64,000 nucleotides of DNA. Source: Quillaja saponaria (Eukaryota; Streptophyta; Magnoliopsida; Fabales; Quillajaceae). Below, one piece after another: positions 1 to 13,730 of the stretch. A program made the translations under genes and the position numbers. The notes under the pieces were generated by a model. That model saw only the letters and a program-made list of their open reading frames with translations, searched no databases and was not told the origin of the DNA. The stretch lies in the NCBI GenBank assembly GCA_029379385.1, contig CM055609.1, positions 6,510,001-6,574,000 of the forward strand, read 5' to 3'. Positions within the stretch are counted from its first letter, which is position 1. Each line of letters begins with the position of its first letter.

Positions 1-273
1 TGAAATTTTAGCCCAACAGTATTGGCCATAGGGCAATTCTTCTTCATGCCTTTGGTCACACCCTGATGTAGGAAATTTACAGGCACAGAAAAGTATAAAA
101 ATTAAAGCTCAAATAGCATCACGGAGCTGAAATTTTAGTCCAACTGTATTGGGAAGATTGAAATCTCAATCTTTATGTAAAACCATTATAGACTAAATAC
201 AGGTAACTGAGTGAAAAGTGAAAACCCTTTAGCTACAAAGTAGAGTTACTATGAATTATAGAGGGAACATTAC

Positions 274-427
274 CGACACGCAAGCAGAACCAGTAACGGT
301 CATCGGGCCTGAAATGATCAGGTGCTTTGAGGTCCACGAACTTGGGTGCTTCAATCTTCTCGTAAAATTCATCTCCTAGTTCTTCTTCTTCTTCTTCTTG
401 TATTTGAAGGGAACGCGTTTCCTCCAT
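274..427 (-). CDS. Conserved plant protein of unknown function, exon 1 (partial, runs off the left edge)
   Basis: This is the first coding exon of a minus-strand gene whose remainder lies left of the window. It encodes about 51 residues: a Glu-rich stretch from a GAA/TTC-type codon run, then an acidic segment with the motif KIEAPKFVDLKAPDHFRPDD followed by RYWFCLRVG. I recall this N-terminal signature from an uncharacterised plant protein family with a basic C-terminus, but I know no function for it. The exon ends at a GT donor on the complement at 273-272, splitting the Gly codon after CLRV. An in-frame ATG at 448 would add seven residues. I prefer the ATG at 427 because MEETRSL resembles the start I remember for the family. 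The bases left of the donor read as intron. No domain can be assigned from this exon alone. Confidence 0.6.
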
Positions 428-448
428 ATCTTCTATGCACAAACACAC

Positions 449-1700
449 CGAGAAGTAGAGAAGGAGAGAGAGAGAAAGCAGTGGAGCGTGTTGAAGTTTT
501 AGAGGTAAATTGTTAATGGCGAGGCACCCAATGCTAAAGAAAGAAGACAGTTTTAAATTCGTTGGCTCTGTAAGTAGCCGTTGGGAAAGGGTATGATCAG
601 AATCAGACAGGCTGGTAAGGAAACGGCATGTAAGGGGTGTTTTAGTAAATTGATGTGGACTAATCGAACCCTTTTAGAGGCCCAACCCCACATTTATAGC
701 CCAACAACTGTCCAATGCCCTTTACCTACCCAATAAATGAATGAACTTTGCAGTTTGTACTATAAAATCATGGTTGATACAGAAGCAAAAAAAGATTAAG
801 TTGTTTAATTGTATAGGACAGTTGTGGGTAGAGCTAGACACGAGTTCAATCTTGAGTCTATTACACTAAGCTCAATTTAAGCTCGAGATATTTTTGAGAT
901 CGGCTCGAGCTCGATTAGTGACTATTTGAGTTCGTGAGATTTATTCTTAAACCAAATGTTTTTTTTCTTACTTAAATCAATGTATCTAATCTTGTTTTAG
1001 TAATGGTAACAATACAAGCAAACTTGAAGTACTTTCAAAATATATTTATAACTAAAATAATTAGTAAAAATGTAAAATATTTCTGGACCGAGCCTATTCG
1101 AGCTACTCGTAAGCTTCTCGATCCCAAGCCCAAAAGCTTGATTTTCTAATCAAGCTCCAAAATTTGTTCGAGCTCAGCTCGTAAACTCAGATAAGACAAG
1201 TTGAGCTTTATTGAGCCGAGATTGAATGAGCTGAGCTTAGGCTCGGGCCAACCCTAATTGTGGATAATAATAGCAATAAAAAAGATTTTCAATATTAGAA
1301 GAATATAAATATTTCGCATAGAAACTACTAGAATAAAATACTCTAAATTATGAATAGTTACAGAGTAAAAATTATATAAGACGATTGAAATTAAAAACAT
1401 TGATGATTTATGATGAACAAGTAACAAACGATCCATGATGCATTTTCAAACAAGGTAGATCAAAACTTATTTTGGGTCATAGAGTTTGCATATTGTAGCT
1501 TATATATTATAAATCCTTCTCAAATTATTTCTTATCCCACTTGTACACAGTCTATGATTTATATTACCCTACTAATGACAAAAGTAATTAGTTATAGCAA
1601 GAGTCCGAGTTTGTTTGGTTAGGAAGAAATTAAGAAAGAAACAAAGAGCCAAAAAAGAATATAAATGTCCATTTTTGTCTCAGCAATTAGCACGTAGAAA
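449..1700. other. Intergenic region with a dispersed GAGCTCG-type repeat
   Basis: Upstream region of the leftmost gene, with a CT/GA-rich likely 5' leader at about 449-540. No credible coding region is present. About 845-1255 holds an element rich in GAGCTCGAGCTCG-like words at both ends with an AT-rich centre. A second, diverged copy lies near 56.65-57.03 kb. The rest is AT-rich and featureless. Confidence 0.6.
845..1255. repeat. Dispersed repeat with GAGCTCG-rich termini, copy 1
   Basis: About 410 bp. Both ends are dense in words such as ggctcgagctcg, gagctactcg, gttcgagctcagctcg and gagccgag, and the centre is AT-rich (about 940-1080). Sequences with this look are common in plant genomes as fragments of dispersed transposons. 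No open frame or intact terminus is visible. A related copy is at 56650-57030. Confidence 0.45.
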
Positions 1701-2763
1701 GGCTGGCTTAAATAAACACTAATAAAAATTTGTTTAGCTGAAAATCCACAATAATATTGGTTCTTTACAGTGTTAGTTATATAATTTATGAAAAACTCGG
1801 TTGATATGTTTAAATCAGATAAATTCTAGTGATAATTACTTGTTATTTACATATATGACTATAATTTATAAATAAATAATTAACCAAGATTTTAGTGATT
1901 TAATTACATGTTAGTTCTATAATTTATGAATACAACGGCTAACATGTAGACGATTTACGTATTATTTACATATGATAATAATTTATAAACAAATAATCTA
2001 TGCCATATTAACAATTTGCATTTTATTATAAACCAGGTAAACTCTAAATGATTTACATGGTAGTTATGTATGGGAATAACTTACGAACAAAAAGGCAAAA
2101 CTTTTAATGATTTATATGCATGTTATTTACATATCATAATAATTTATGACATTTAATATCTTGAAGATTTAAGAGAGTGTTTGTATTTGATTATATCTTG
2201 GTGAAACCTGATTACAATAAGATAATCTGAATATTGAGAGTTTGGTCATAATTTTTAGGTTATAATCCGATTATTTTTCTAAATTTTTTGACTATTATCT
2301 AAAAAAAATAAGTCAGGATTTGATACTTATTTTCTTCCGCTTATAATCAGGTTTAACCAAGTAAAAAACCATGATATCCCCATTATTTCCATAAATAACA
2401 CTCAATACCTTTAACTCATCACCCACGAACCACAACTTAGCTCCAATACCTCTTTTTGGTAATTTTGATGGAAAATAATTAACAAAACAATTATTTATCA
2501 AATATAGATGCAATTTTAATTAGTAATTTCATAGTTTATAAGTAATTATTACCAAATGCTTACAATTATTAAATAATTTAAAATTTAATTATATTCCATA
2601 AATAATTAATAATCTAATTATCAATTATAATAAAATAATTTTAAGTGAAAATAAAATGTTCTAAGTGTTAGTTGTATAAGCTCCTGTTTGGTTTAGCTTT
2701 TAAAACTATTTTTGGTTTTAAACTTTTCTACATAATTTTTCAGTAATAGAGGTTTTATGTTTT

Positions 2764-3510
2764 AAGATTTCCTAGAAAAATATTTTTAGGTTTTTAGAAT
2801 CCTAATTAAAAGCTGCTAAAAGATGAAGTTTATTTTCAAATAGAAAATAAAGAAAGTTTATTTTAATAATTATTTAATTTAAACATGTATAACTATAATA
2901 TTTGTCAAAATGATATTTTTCGTAATTTTTTACTCAATATCTTTTTTGAAAAAATAATACCAAATAATATTTTTATATCTCACAATATTTTTACGTGAAC
3001 TCATCCAAACACTTTTCAACATTTTAAACAGCTCTAGTTAAAAGCTTAATATGCAAAATGACCCTTATCATGAACAAACCAACTTAAATGTTATCGATTT
3101 ACTATTTACATATGAAAATAATTTATGAACAAATCGAATAAATAATTGATGAATTATGTGTCAACTACGAACAAATCACTTAATCTATGGAGATTTATGT
3201 GTCAGTTATACATGAAAATAATTATGAACAAATGTGTTGAAATGTTCACGATATATGTGTTATTCATACGTGATAAATAATTTATAAACAAGTTTAAATA
3301 TTTTGACGATTTTACTTGTTAGTTATATATTTTATGAATAAATCTACTAAAATTTTGTCAATTACGTGTTATTTACTTATGATAATATTTTGTTTAAAAA
3401 CAAGTTATCTAAGTGCTAAACGGTTTACATGTAAATAAGTTACATATGACAGTAATTAATGAATAAATCATTTAATTTTTTCTAATTTATGTGTTATTTA
3501 TATAAAAAAA
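2764..3510. repeat. Tandem duplication, copy A (~770-bp period)
   Basis: Begins with aagatttcctagaaaaat and ends near the words gttacatatgacagtaatt and tttatgtgttatttat. It matches 3534-4290 almost base for base with scattered substitutions and small indels, offset about 770 bp. It has no coding content. Confidence 0.85.
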
Positions 3511-3533
3511 AATAAAGAAAATAAAGATTTCCT

Positions 3534-4290
3534 AGAAAATATTTTTAGGATTTTAGAATCCTAATTAAAAGCTGCTAAAAGATGAAGTTTATTTTCAAAT
3601 AGAAAATAAAGAAAGTTTATTTTAATAATTATTTAATTTAAACATGTATAACTATAATATTTGTTAAAATGATATTTTTAGTAATTTTTTACTCAATATT
3701 TTTTTTGAAAAAATAATATCAAACAATATTTTTATATCTCACAATATTTATACATTAACTCATCCAAACATTTTTCAACATTTTAAATAGCTCTACTTAA
3801 AAAGCATTTTTACACACAACTTAATCTGCAAAATGAACAAACCAACTTAAATGTTGTCGATTTATAATTTACATATGAGAATAATTTATGAACAAATTGG
3901 ATAAATAATTGAAGACTTACGTGTCAACTACGAACAAATCGCTTAACATATGAAGATTTATGTGTCAGTTATACATGAAAATAATTATGAACAAACGTTT
4001 TGAAATGTCACGATATATGTGTTATTCATACATGATAAATAATTTATAAACAAGTTCAAATATTTTGATGATTTTACCTGTTAATTATATATTTTATGAA
4101 CAAATCTATTAAAATTTTGTCAATTACGTGTTATTTACTTATGATAATATTTTGTTTAAAAACAAGTTATCTAATTGTTTAAAAACAAGTTATCTAAGTG
4201 CCAAACGATTTACATGTGAATAAGTTACATATGACGGTAATTAATGAATAAATAGTTTAATTTTTTTGATTTACGTGTTATTTATAATAA
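3534..4290. repeat. Tandem duplication, copy B
   Basis: Second copy of the sequence at 2764-3510. Near 4147-4200 it carries an extra internal duplication of the word gtttaaaaacaagttatcta, absent from copy A. Confidence 0.85.
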
Positions 4291-4359
4291 ACATAATTTA
4301 TAAACAAATTGATTAAATGTTAAATTGTTACATACGATAATAATTATAAGCAAATTTAT

Positions 4360-4720
4360 TTTCTAGACAAATTACATGTTAGTTAAATATAAGACAAATT
4401 GATTTAAAAAATTATAGTTTACCTATTATTTTCACATGAAAATAAATTTATAAATAAATTAAATTTTTTCTTTTAAGTTTTTGCTCTCAATCGATTTTCT
4501 AAATATAAAACTAAAAAAAGTGAAACGAGGAAGAATCTTCATGGTAGTTAAATATAAGACAAATCAATTTAAAAAGTTATATATAGTTTACCTATTATTT
4601 TTCACATGAAAATAATTTATAAATAAATAAACTTTTTTCTTTTAACTTGTTGCTCTCGATCGATTTTCTAAATATATAACTAAAAAAAGTGAAAAGATGA
4701 ATAATCTTCTACTAAAACGT
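4360..4720. repeat. Tandem duplication of ~180 bp (two copies)
   Basis: The segment starting at about 4370 (agttaaatataagacaaat, then cacatgaaaataa, then cgattttctaaatata and aaaaaagtgaaa) is repeated from about 4546 to 4710 with few differences. AT-rich and non-coding. Confidence 0.8.
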
Positions 4721-6600
4721 TCAATAATTCTATGAATGAACTTTTAATGAGGGAGATAGTTCATAGTTTTGACAAGACATTTAGGAAAATAACTTAAGCA
4801 AAGTATCATATTCCTTAAAACATTATTCTTAGGGTATTCTCCTAAAAAAGATGAAGTTATGTTAGTGCTTAGGAGAATTATTCGTGGTACCAATCTTTCA
4901 ACCATGAATTTAGGGTTGGATCAATCTCAGCCCTCCGATTAATTTCAATTATTATACCTAAGACAGATTCTGAATAATTATGTAAGTACCCCATCTTTTG
5001 TTTTATAATTTCAATTCACACCCCAACCTAGTAGACATTGTCAAGTTGGTATCGAATTATTCTACCAACACTAACATGATTTTATTATCAAATAGTGACA
5101 GTAAGAATAGAAAAATATCTTATCATAATATTTTAAGCAAAAGGTTGATGTATTGACTATGATAAATTCTGATACTTTATTTAAATAAATATTTTCTAAA
5201 TTATATTGAAATATAAAAAAAAATGCTAAAAACAAAAATGAACCATGTGCATATAGTGGTTAGTGGAGGCCGAAAGTGCACATATATACTTTCACGTTGG
5301 TCAAATTTTTGTACATATAAGAAACTAGAAACAAAAAGTATAAATAAGAGCAAGTTAATGAGCCAATTATAAAGAAATTGAGTACAATATTATTAAAATG
5401 AATGTAAGAGGACCAATTTGAAACATTTTAATACATGTAGGGACCAAAAATGAAATTAAGTCTAAGATAAGTTGCTCCCGTTTAAGAGGACCAATTTGCA
5501 CCACTGCAGCTTCTTTTGGGAAAAAAAGTAAAATTTTAAAGCGAAACTATTTGCTGTACTTGAATTCAATTGTTTCCTAAATGTTGATTTTGGATCTTTT
5601 GAAATTGGTTAGAATTATAATATACGAGTTTAGATCACATAAAAAATTACAACTTAAATTATATTTTAAGTACTTGGCAATGATTGTTATTGTCTCTGAC
5701 AGCTTCCGGAGGTGGTTGTCGTCGTCCTTGATAGATTTGGATAATTATTGTCTACGTTATGATGTATCACAATAGTGGTTAGTGTCATATCTGGTGTGTC
5801 TCCTTGGTGGTTGTTATCATTTTTGGTTGTCTTGATAGTGGTGATTGTTGTCTTCAACGAGTTCCTATGATGGTCGATATAGTATTAGACAGGTCAACGA
5901 ACGTTGGTGGCTGACGGTAGGTGGACAAAGTTGCCGGTGAGTAGCTGGAGGTGCGTTGCGAAAGTTGTTAGTTGTGGTGAACGATTTTATAGTATTATAT
6001 GTTGTTATAAGTAAGTGGCTATAAGAATAGCACATAATCAAGAACTATAAACTTTAGGATATACTTATAAAAATTGAAGATGATGTTTTATAAGTTGGAA
6101 TTGAGTTAAAAATTTCAATTCTAATTCTAAAATATGTGTCCAAACAAGAAAATTGAAATTAAACAATTCAATTTCAAATTCTATTTTCAATTCACTGCAT
6201 GTCTGCATCCAAACAGACTCTTATCAAATTCCAAAGACTACCACTTATCTATCTATACAAAATAAAATTAAAAATTAATAGTGTAATACATTGAAAACAA
6301 TAAAGAATTAATATCTAATACACCGTCAATATATCAATTTTTTACGTTGTTTGTGAAAGTGACATGTTTCTAACATATAACATCAACCATCACTATTCCT
6401 TTTAGTTAAATGAACTGAAGTGTTATAAATCATAGTTACCGATATTATATAGTTTGTATACTAATGGTGAATCAAATAATAAGGCTACATACCAAACTTT
6501 AACTAGCGTGCCAATTTGCACAAATATAGTTTCTTCCGGGGGGGAAGATAAATATGTCTAATCTTTTTTTATTTTTTTAAGCCAAACGGTTCCTATAAAT
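4721..6600. other. Intergenic region upstream of SQE, no gene seen
   Basis: AT-rich DNA with no supported gene. 4985-5470 contains phrases such as gaccaatttg and gggaccaaaaatgaaatt that are common at the ends of plant Mutator-like elements. I could not pair them into clean terminal inverted repeats. A GT-rich patch at 5700-5970 is probably decayed transposon sequence. A short similar segment recurs at 5493-5560 and 6508-6590. Confidence 0.5.
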
Positions 6601-6637
6601 TGTGGCGTAGCTTTAGTAATAAATTAGTTGTAAAGCT

Positions 6638-6643
6638 CACGTG
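6638..6643 (+). promoter_or_regulatory. CACGTG G-box upstream of SQE
   Basis: A palindromic CACGTG lies about 165 bp upstream of the SQE start codon. bHLH and bZIP factors bind this core, and bHLH factors regulate triterpene genes in several plants. Use of this site is inferred from position only. Confidence 0.35.
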
Positions 6644-6675
6644 AAACTTACATAAAATTTAGAAACAGAGTTCTT

Positions 6676-6733
6676 ACACTGAAGAGAAAGCTCACTTCTT
6701 TTTCTCAGTATTTGTAAGCTTTCTCTTCAGTGT
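6676..6733 (+). promoter_or_regulatory. Perfect 17-bp inverted repeat (hairpin) just upstream of the SQE start
   Basis: The arm acactgaagagaaagct (6676-6692) is the exact reverse complement of agctttctcttcagtgt (6717-6733), separated by 24 bases. The structure ends 74 bases before the SQE ATG, so it probably lies in the 5' leader or across the transcription start. If transcribed it would form a stable stem-loop. Confidence 0.7.
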
Positions 6734-6807
6734 TTATCATCATCATCAACCTTGACACCTTCTCTTTTTTCTGTTCCTCTAAAACCCATCTTAAGGAATC
6801 CTTGAAG

Positions 6808-10130
<3,323 letters not shown>

Positions 10131-10780
10131 AATGTATACAGATAGTAAATGAAAAACAGATATAACATTGAGCCAAAGTTGTTAGTATGGCAACATTCCA
10201 CTCTCGCAAAAAGAGGGGGGGCTTTTGTTTGTGAGTTTTTGTGCAGCATAAATTGTATAATAAATACTAGTGTTCCATATGGCTCTATCTATATGTATGA
10301 GAAGATAACATAGTGTTGGAAATGAGCTTGTTATGTTTTAATTGGATACTTAAAGTAACAATCAGTAGTCATGAAATTCAGATTAACACATGATAAGCTG
10401 ATGTCATGCAGAATTATGCTGAACTAATGCAACTGGAACAATAGTCAAATTTGGTTTTTAATCACTAAAATTTTTATCAATCAAAACAATAAACAGCTGA
10501 ATATGATTCTCACAAACCTTTGATACAGTTCTCAAATTGGCTTGATGTAAAATTAATTGAATAGATACATAGTTAAAGATTTTTACTGTTCCCTTCTTTT
10601 TCTTTGTAGTTGGTTAAATTTTAGAATTATTTAACACCCAAAATCCAATCAGACAACAGTAACATGATACTAAACTCTCATCTATATAGCAGGCATTAGG
10701 CATATTTGTATATGAACATGCCGGCCATGCCTAATTATCAATATGGTACATGGACAAATGATACTATTTGTTAATATGTT
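10131..10780. other. SQE 3' flank, no gene seen
   Basis: Contains the SQE 3' untranslated region (A/T-rich words such as aataaat near 10259) and AT-rich spacer. No coding region is supported. Confidence 0.5.
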
Positions 10781-10789
10781 ATTCAGTTC

Positions 10790-11310
10790 AGATCTCACCT
10801 GTGTTTGATAAAAGAAGCATAAGAGCAATGCCAAGCTGTAACATGCCAGCCATTAATAGATGCAATGAAAGGAGTCATATCCATGCACATACAGCAGGAG
10901 GAATGACTGTTGCTCTATCTGATATTTTTGTACTGAATGAAGCATCTGCTCTATGCCAAACACATTAGCTACACAATTAAGGCTAAGAGTGATTAGTTTT
11001 ATCAGGGAAAATGGAATGCAAAATAACTAACTTTGTTGGAAGCCTATGGCATGCATATACGAATCGACACTATGGAAGCTGTGTTGGACAGGATATTTTT
11101 GTACACCACCTACTCAAGCAATGAAAGATTTCAATGCTTGTTTGTCCAAATTGTTGCATCAGTGGCTCCGTGCTGTCTCACCTAAACCCAAGTATAATCA
11201 GCATGGTTATTATTTCTTGTCTATAATTATTATATCTGGCACTGTCTGCATGTTGCTCCCATTTCCTTCAACCTAGATGCCTGTGTGTTGGAGCAATATC
11301 GATATGTATA
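10790..11310 (+). pseudogene. Decayed squalene epoxidase fragment (exon 6- and exon 7-like)
   Basis: About 660 bp after the SQE stop. 10795-10970 aligns with SQE exon 6: remains of the EKGNIRTM-NMPA segment, gatgca..catgcgtcat-like bases where GDAFNMRH should be, an intact GGMTVALSDI, then EASALC. 11170-11310 aligns at the nucleotide level with SQE exon 7: ctaaaccc, a shifted gttgctcccatttccttc, and tgtgttggagcaatatc matching the SGLNP, PFPSPKRMW and LGARLIS segments. The frame is broken by stops and indels, the first half of the gene (FAD-binding exons) is missing, and no start is present. This is a relic of an old tandem or partial SQE duplication and should not give a functional enzyme. 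Confidence 0.8.
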
Positions 11311-12100
11311 GTGTGTTCTTGGTTTCTCTATGCATAAAGGGCACTGTCTGCATGTTACTTTGAAGTTTCCCTGAGCACTTTTTGGAGTCCCTCCCTCAAT
11401 TGTTTAAAAGAACAAAAAGGAGCTTTCAAAAACAAATGCACATTGGAAATTATATCAGTTAATAACTAGCCTTCTAGTTTATCTCAATGTAGTAGATATT
11501 TTGATCATTTGTACATATATATTACCCTGTCACCATTGTTCATTCCATCAATTGTGTCAAGAAAGTGTTCATATATATCTTATTATTAATAAGAATCCAG
11601 AGAAAAGAAATTGGAGAGAGATTTTAATTAATCGAAGCTTGGTTTAAATATTATAATTGTATTCTAATGCAATGTGAGTATGTTGCGATTATAATGCCAT
11701 GAATATTTAAATAATAATTTATTTTATTAAGTCATTAAGTGGTCTAAAATTCAAATTGTCTCTAATTATTAAAATATATTTGTTGTAAGAGTAAATATTA
11801 TTTATTAAGAAACATTACTTCTAATCAGTAAATTAGAAAAAATAGAATGATATGAAATAGTAATTTTTTAGTCCCCTTGTGAGATTATTTTTTCACAGGA
11901 CTAGATAGATGAATTATTACTATGTGTGTAAATTGAGCATGATATTCATTAAATAGTTATCTTCCTATACTATTTCAAAAAGTTAAAAAATAGAATATAT
12001 TAGCATTACTGCAAAAGGTTTTAATTACCAAAATACGCACTCCTTTAAACTTAAATGACAACAATGTCCCTCAGTGACTAATCAACCCTAATCTTTCGTG
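11311..12100. other. Intergenic, no gene seen
   Basis: AT-rich spacer between the SQE relic and the leader exon of the MUSTANG gene. I see no coding region or clear repeat. Confidence 0.5.
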
Positions 12101-12120
12101 AGAATACCCAAGGTGTTCAC

Positions 12121-13568
12121 TTGTCTACCCCCTCTATCTCTCTCTCTGTCTGGGACCCGGGCTACACAGTCCCTGTTTGGATCCAACTCTATCAATCTCT
12201 GACAAGCCTCGGCTACAATTTTCAGGTGAATTTATACATATCTGTAATATATTCTTATGTGAAAATATGCACTGGAGTGTGTGTCCTTTTGCTTTTGATT
12301 GCACTAAACTTCAAAATATGAGCTTTAGATTAAGGAATCTCTCTTAGAGGCTATTCTTATTCTGATATTTCATCTTCAAGTTGTTTCATGTCTTCTTGGT
12401 TGGGTTCAAGATGATTTGAAATTTATCATAGTTTTGCTATTCTTTTTCTTTTTAGTTTACTGTTTGCTGTCTTCTTCAGTGAATGGGTATGAAATTTAAT
12501 TTTATATTCATATTTCACTGCAAAGATTTTTCATTTTACACTTGCCTTTGTACTCGGTTCAATCTACCAGAAGTGGGCTTTTACAGAATACCAGCTTTCT
12601 TCATCAGTTGGAAAGTATTAGTAAGTTCAACTATCTGTTCTAAGAATCCATAACATATTGTAATGAGGGTGATTATAATGACTGATTTTAGTAATTTTTA
12701 CTACTACTAATAGTTAGTAATTGTATAGTAAAAGTATTCATCAAAAGAAAGTTACAAAAGGTAACAACAACTCATTGAATTCCCCATTAACTAAGAAACA
12801 TGCCAACATCATTTAGTACAAGTATCTTATTTGAGTGGAAATCTCCTTGAGATGTATAATGACTAGATGTTTCGTTATGTCCTTATGATCTGATATGAAT
12901 TATGATAGATATTTTGCTGGCTTCATAGGTAGAATGAGGACAAATGTAGTTGGGGTAGGCTACCCAGATCATGAATCATGACAGTTTAACACTTTAACTC
13001 TTGTTCTCAACACAAATTTCCTCCTTCTAAAGAGGCTTGGGATCAGGTCTGTTTTGATAACAAAAGCAGGGAGGTGGAGTTCTGTCATTTCTTTGTTCGA
13101 GCTATCACAATCTTGACTGACTATCCACATAGTTTGTTTTACATTGTAAATGCATATGCAGAATATCTATATGAATAACATCAGTGTTCTTCGGCCAAAA
13201 CTTATGTAATTGTTCATCTCTGCGTGTATAAGTCTATTTATTTTGCACATTACCTGCTCGCATATGTGTATCTGTAGGTTAGGTTCTTCTATGAAGCATG
13301 GACACTAACGGAGTAACTTTTTTTATTTTTATGTTATTCTTGCAATGCATCCCCGTGATTGTCTCATCATAAGAATTGCTTGCATCATTGTGTTTATATT
13401 CTGAACCCATAAATTGTCTGAGCTCAAAATTGGAATGAGAAATTATACTCATTTTTCCCCTTATAATCCCACTTGTCACTTGATGAAGCTTAGTTTCTTT
13501 CTTGGGTGAAAGTGAAACCATTGCTTTCTGATGTATGTCAATAATATTATTTGTTGGCTTAAATGCAG
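12121..13568 (+). other. Probable 5' leader exon and intron of the MUSTANG gene
   Basis: A CT-rich leader-like segment (about 12121-12223) ends in ttttcag followed by gtgaat, a good donor. A T-rich acceptor ending aaatgcag sits at 13568, 162 bases before the MUSTANG ATG. A roughly 1.35-kb leader intron is therefore likely, as is common in this family. The segment has no convincing protein-coding content. Confidence 0.5.
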
Positions 13569-13730
13569 TACTTTTCAGATGAGAAAGCTCATGCTGGAGC
13601 TTCCAGTCACATTTGTGTAGATATTGTAAAACTGGTGTTCATAACTTTTTCCGTTCTCCTGAAGCAAAAGGTTGGAACAGTTGATCAACAGTCCACGGGA
13701 TTGGACATCTAGATTTATTTTAGTTACTAC

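Larger units (their letters stand above)
1760..4350. repeat. Field of degenerate ~60-bp repeats
   Basis: Irregularly spaced, diverged copies of a unit built around gttatttacatatgataa followed by taatttatgaacaaat run through this stretch. Recognisable units begin near 1841, 1962, 2109, 3101, 3258, 3370, 3862, 4022 and 4128. Most are preceded by a short variable segment ending in gatttacgtg or gatttatgtg. The region is very AT-rich and non-coding. It looks like an old minisatellite or satellite relic, later enlarged by the duplication at 2764-4290. Confidence 0.55.

Noticed and set aside
4985..5470. Possible second long-TIR element
   Set aside because: Phrases typical of element ends occur on both sides, but I could not align them as inverted copies.
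5581..5775. 64-codon frame upstream of SQE
   Set aside because: AT-rich, no motif, and embedded in likely decayed transposon sequence.
12121..12321. Short open frame in the MUSTANG leader region
   Set aside because: It lacks an ATG-context or similarity, runs across a good donor at 12224, and fits better as untranslated leader.
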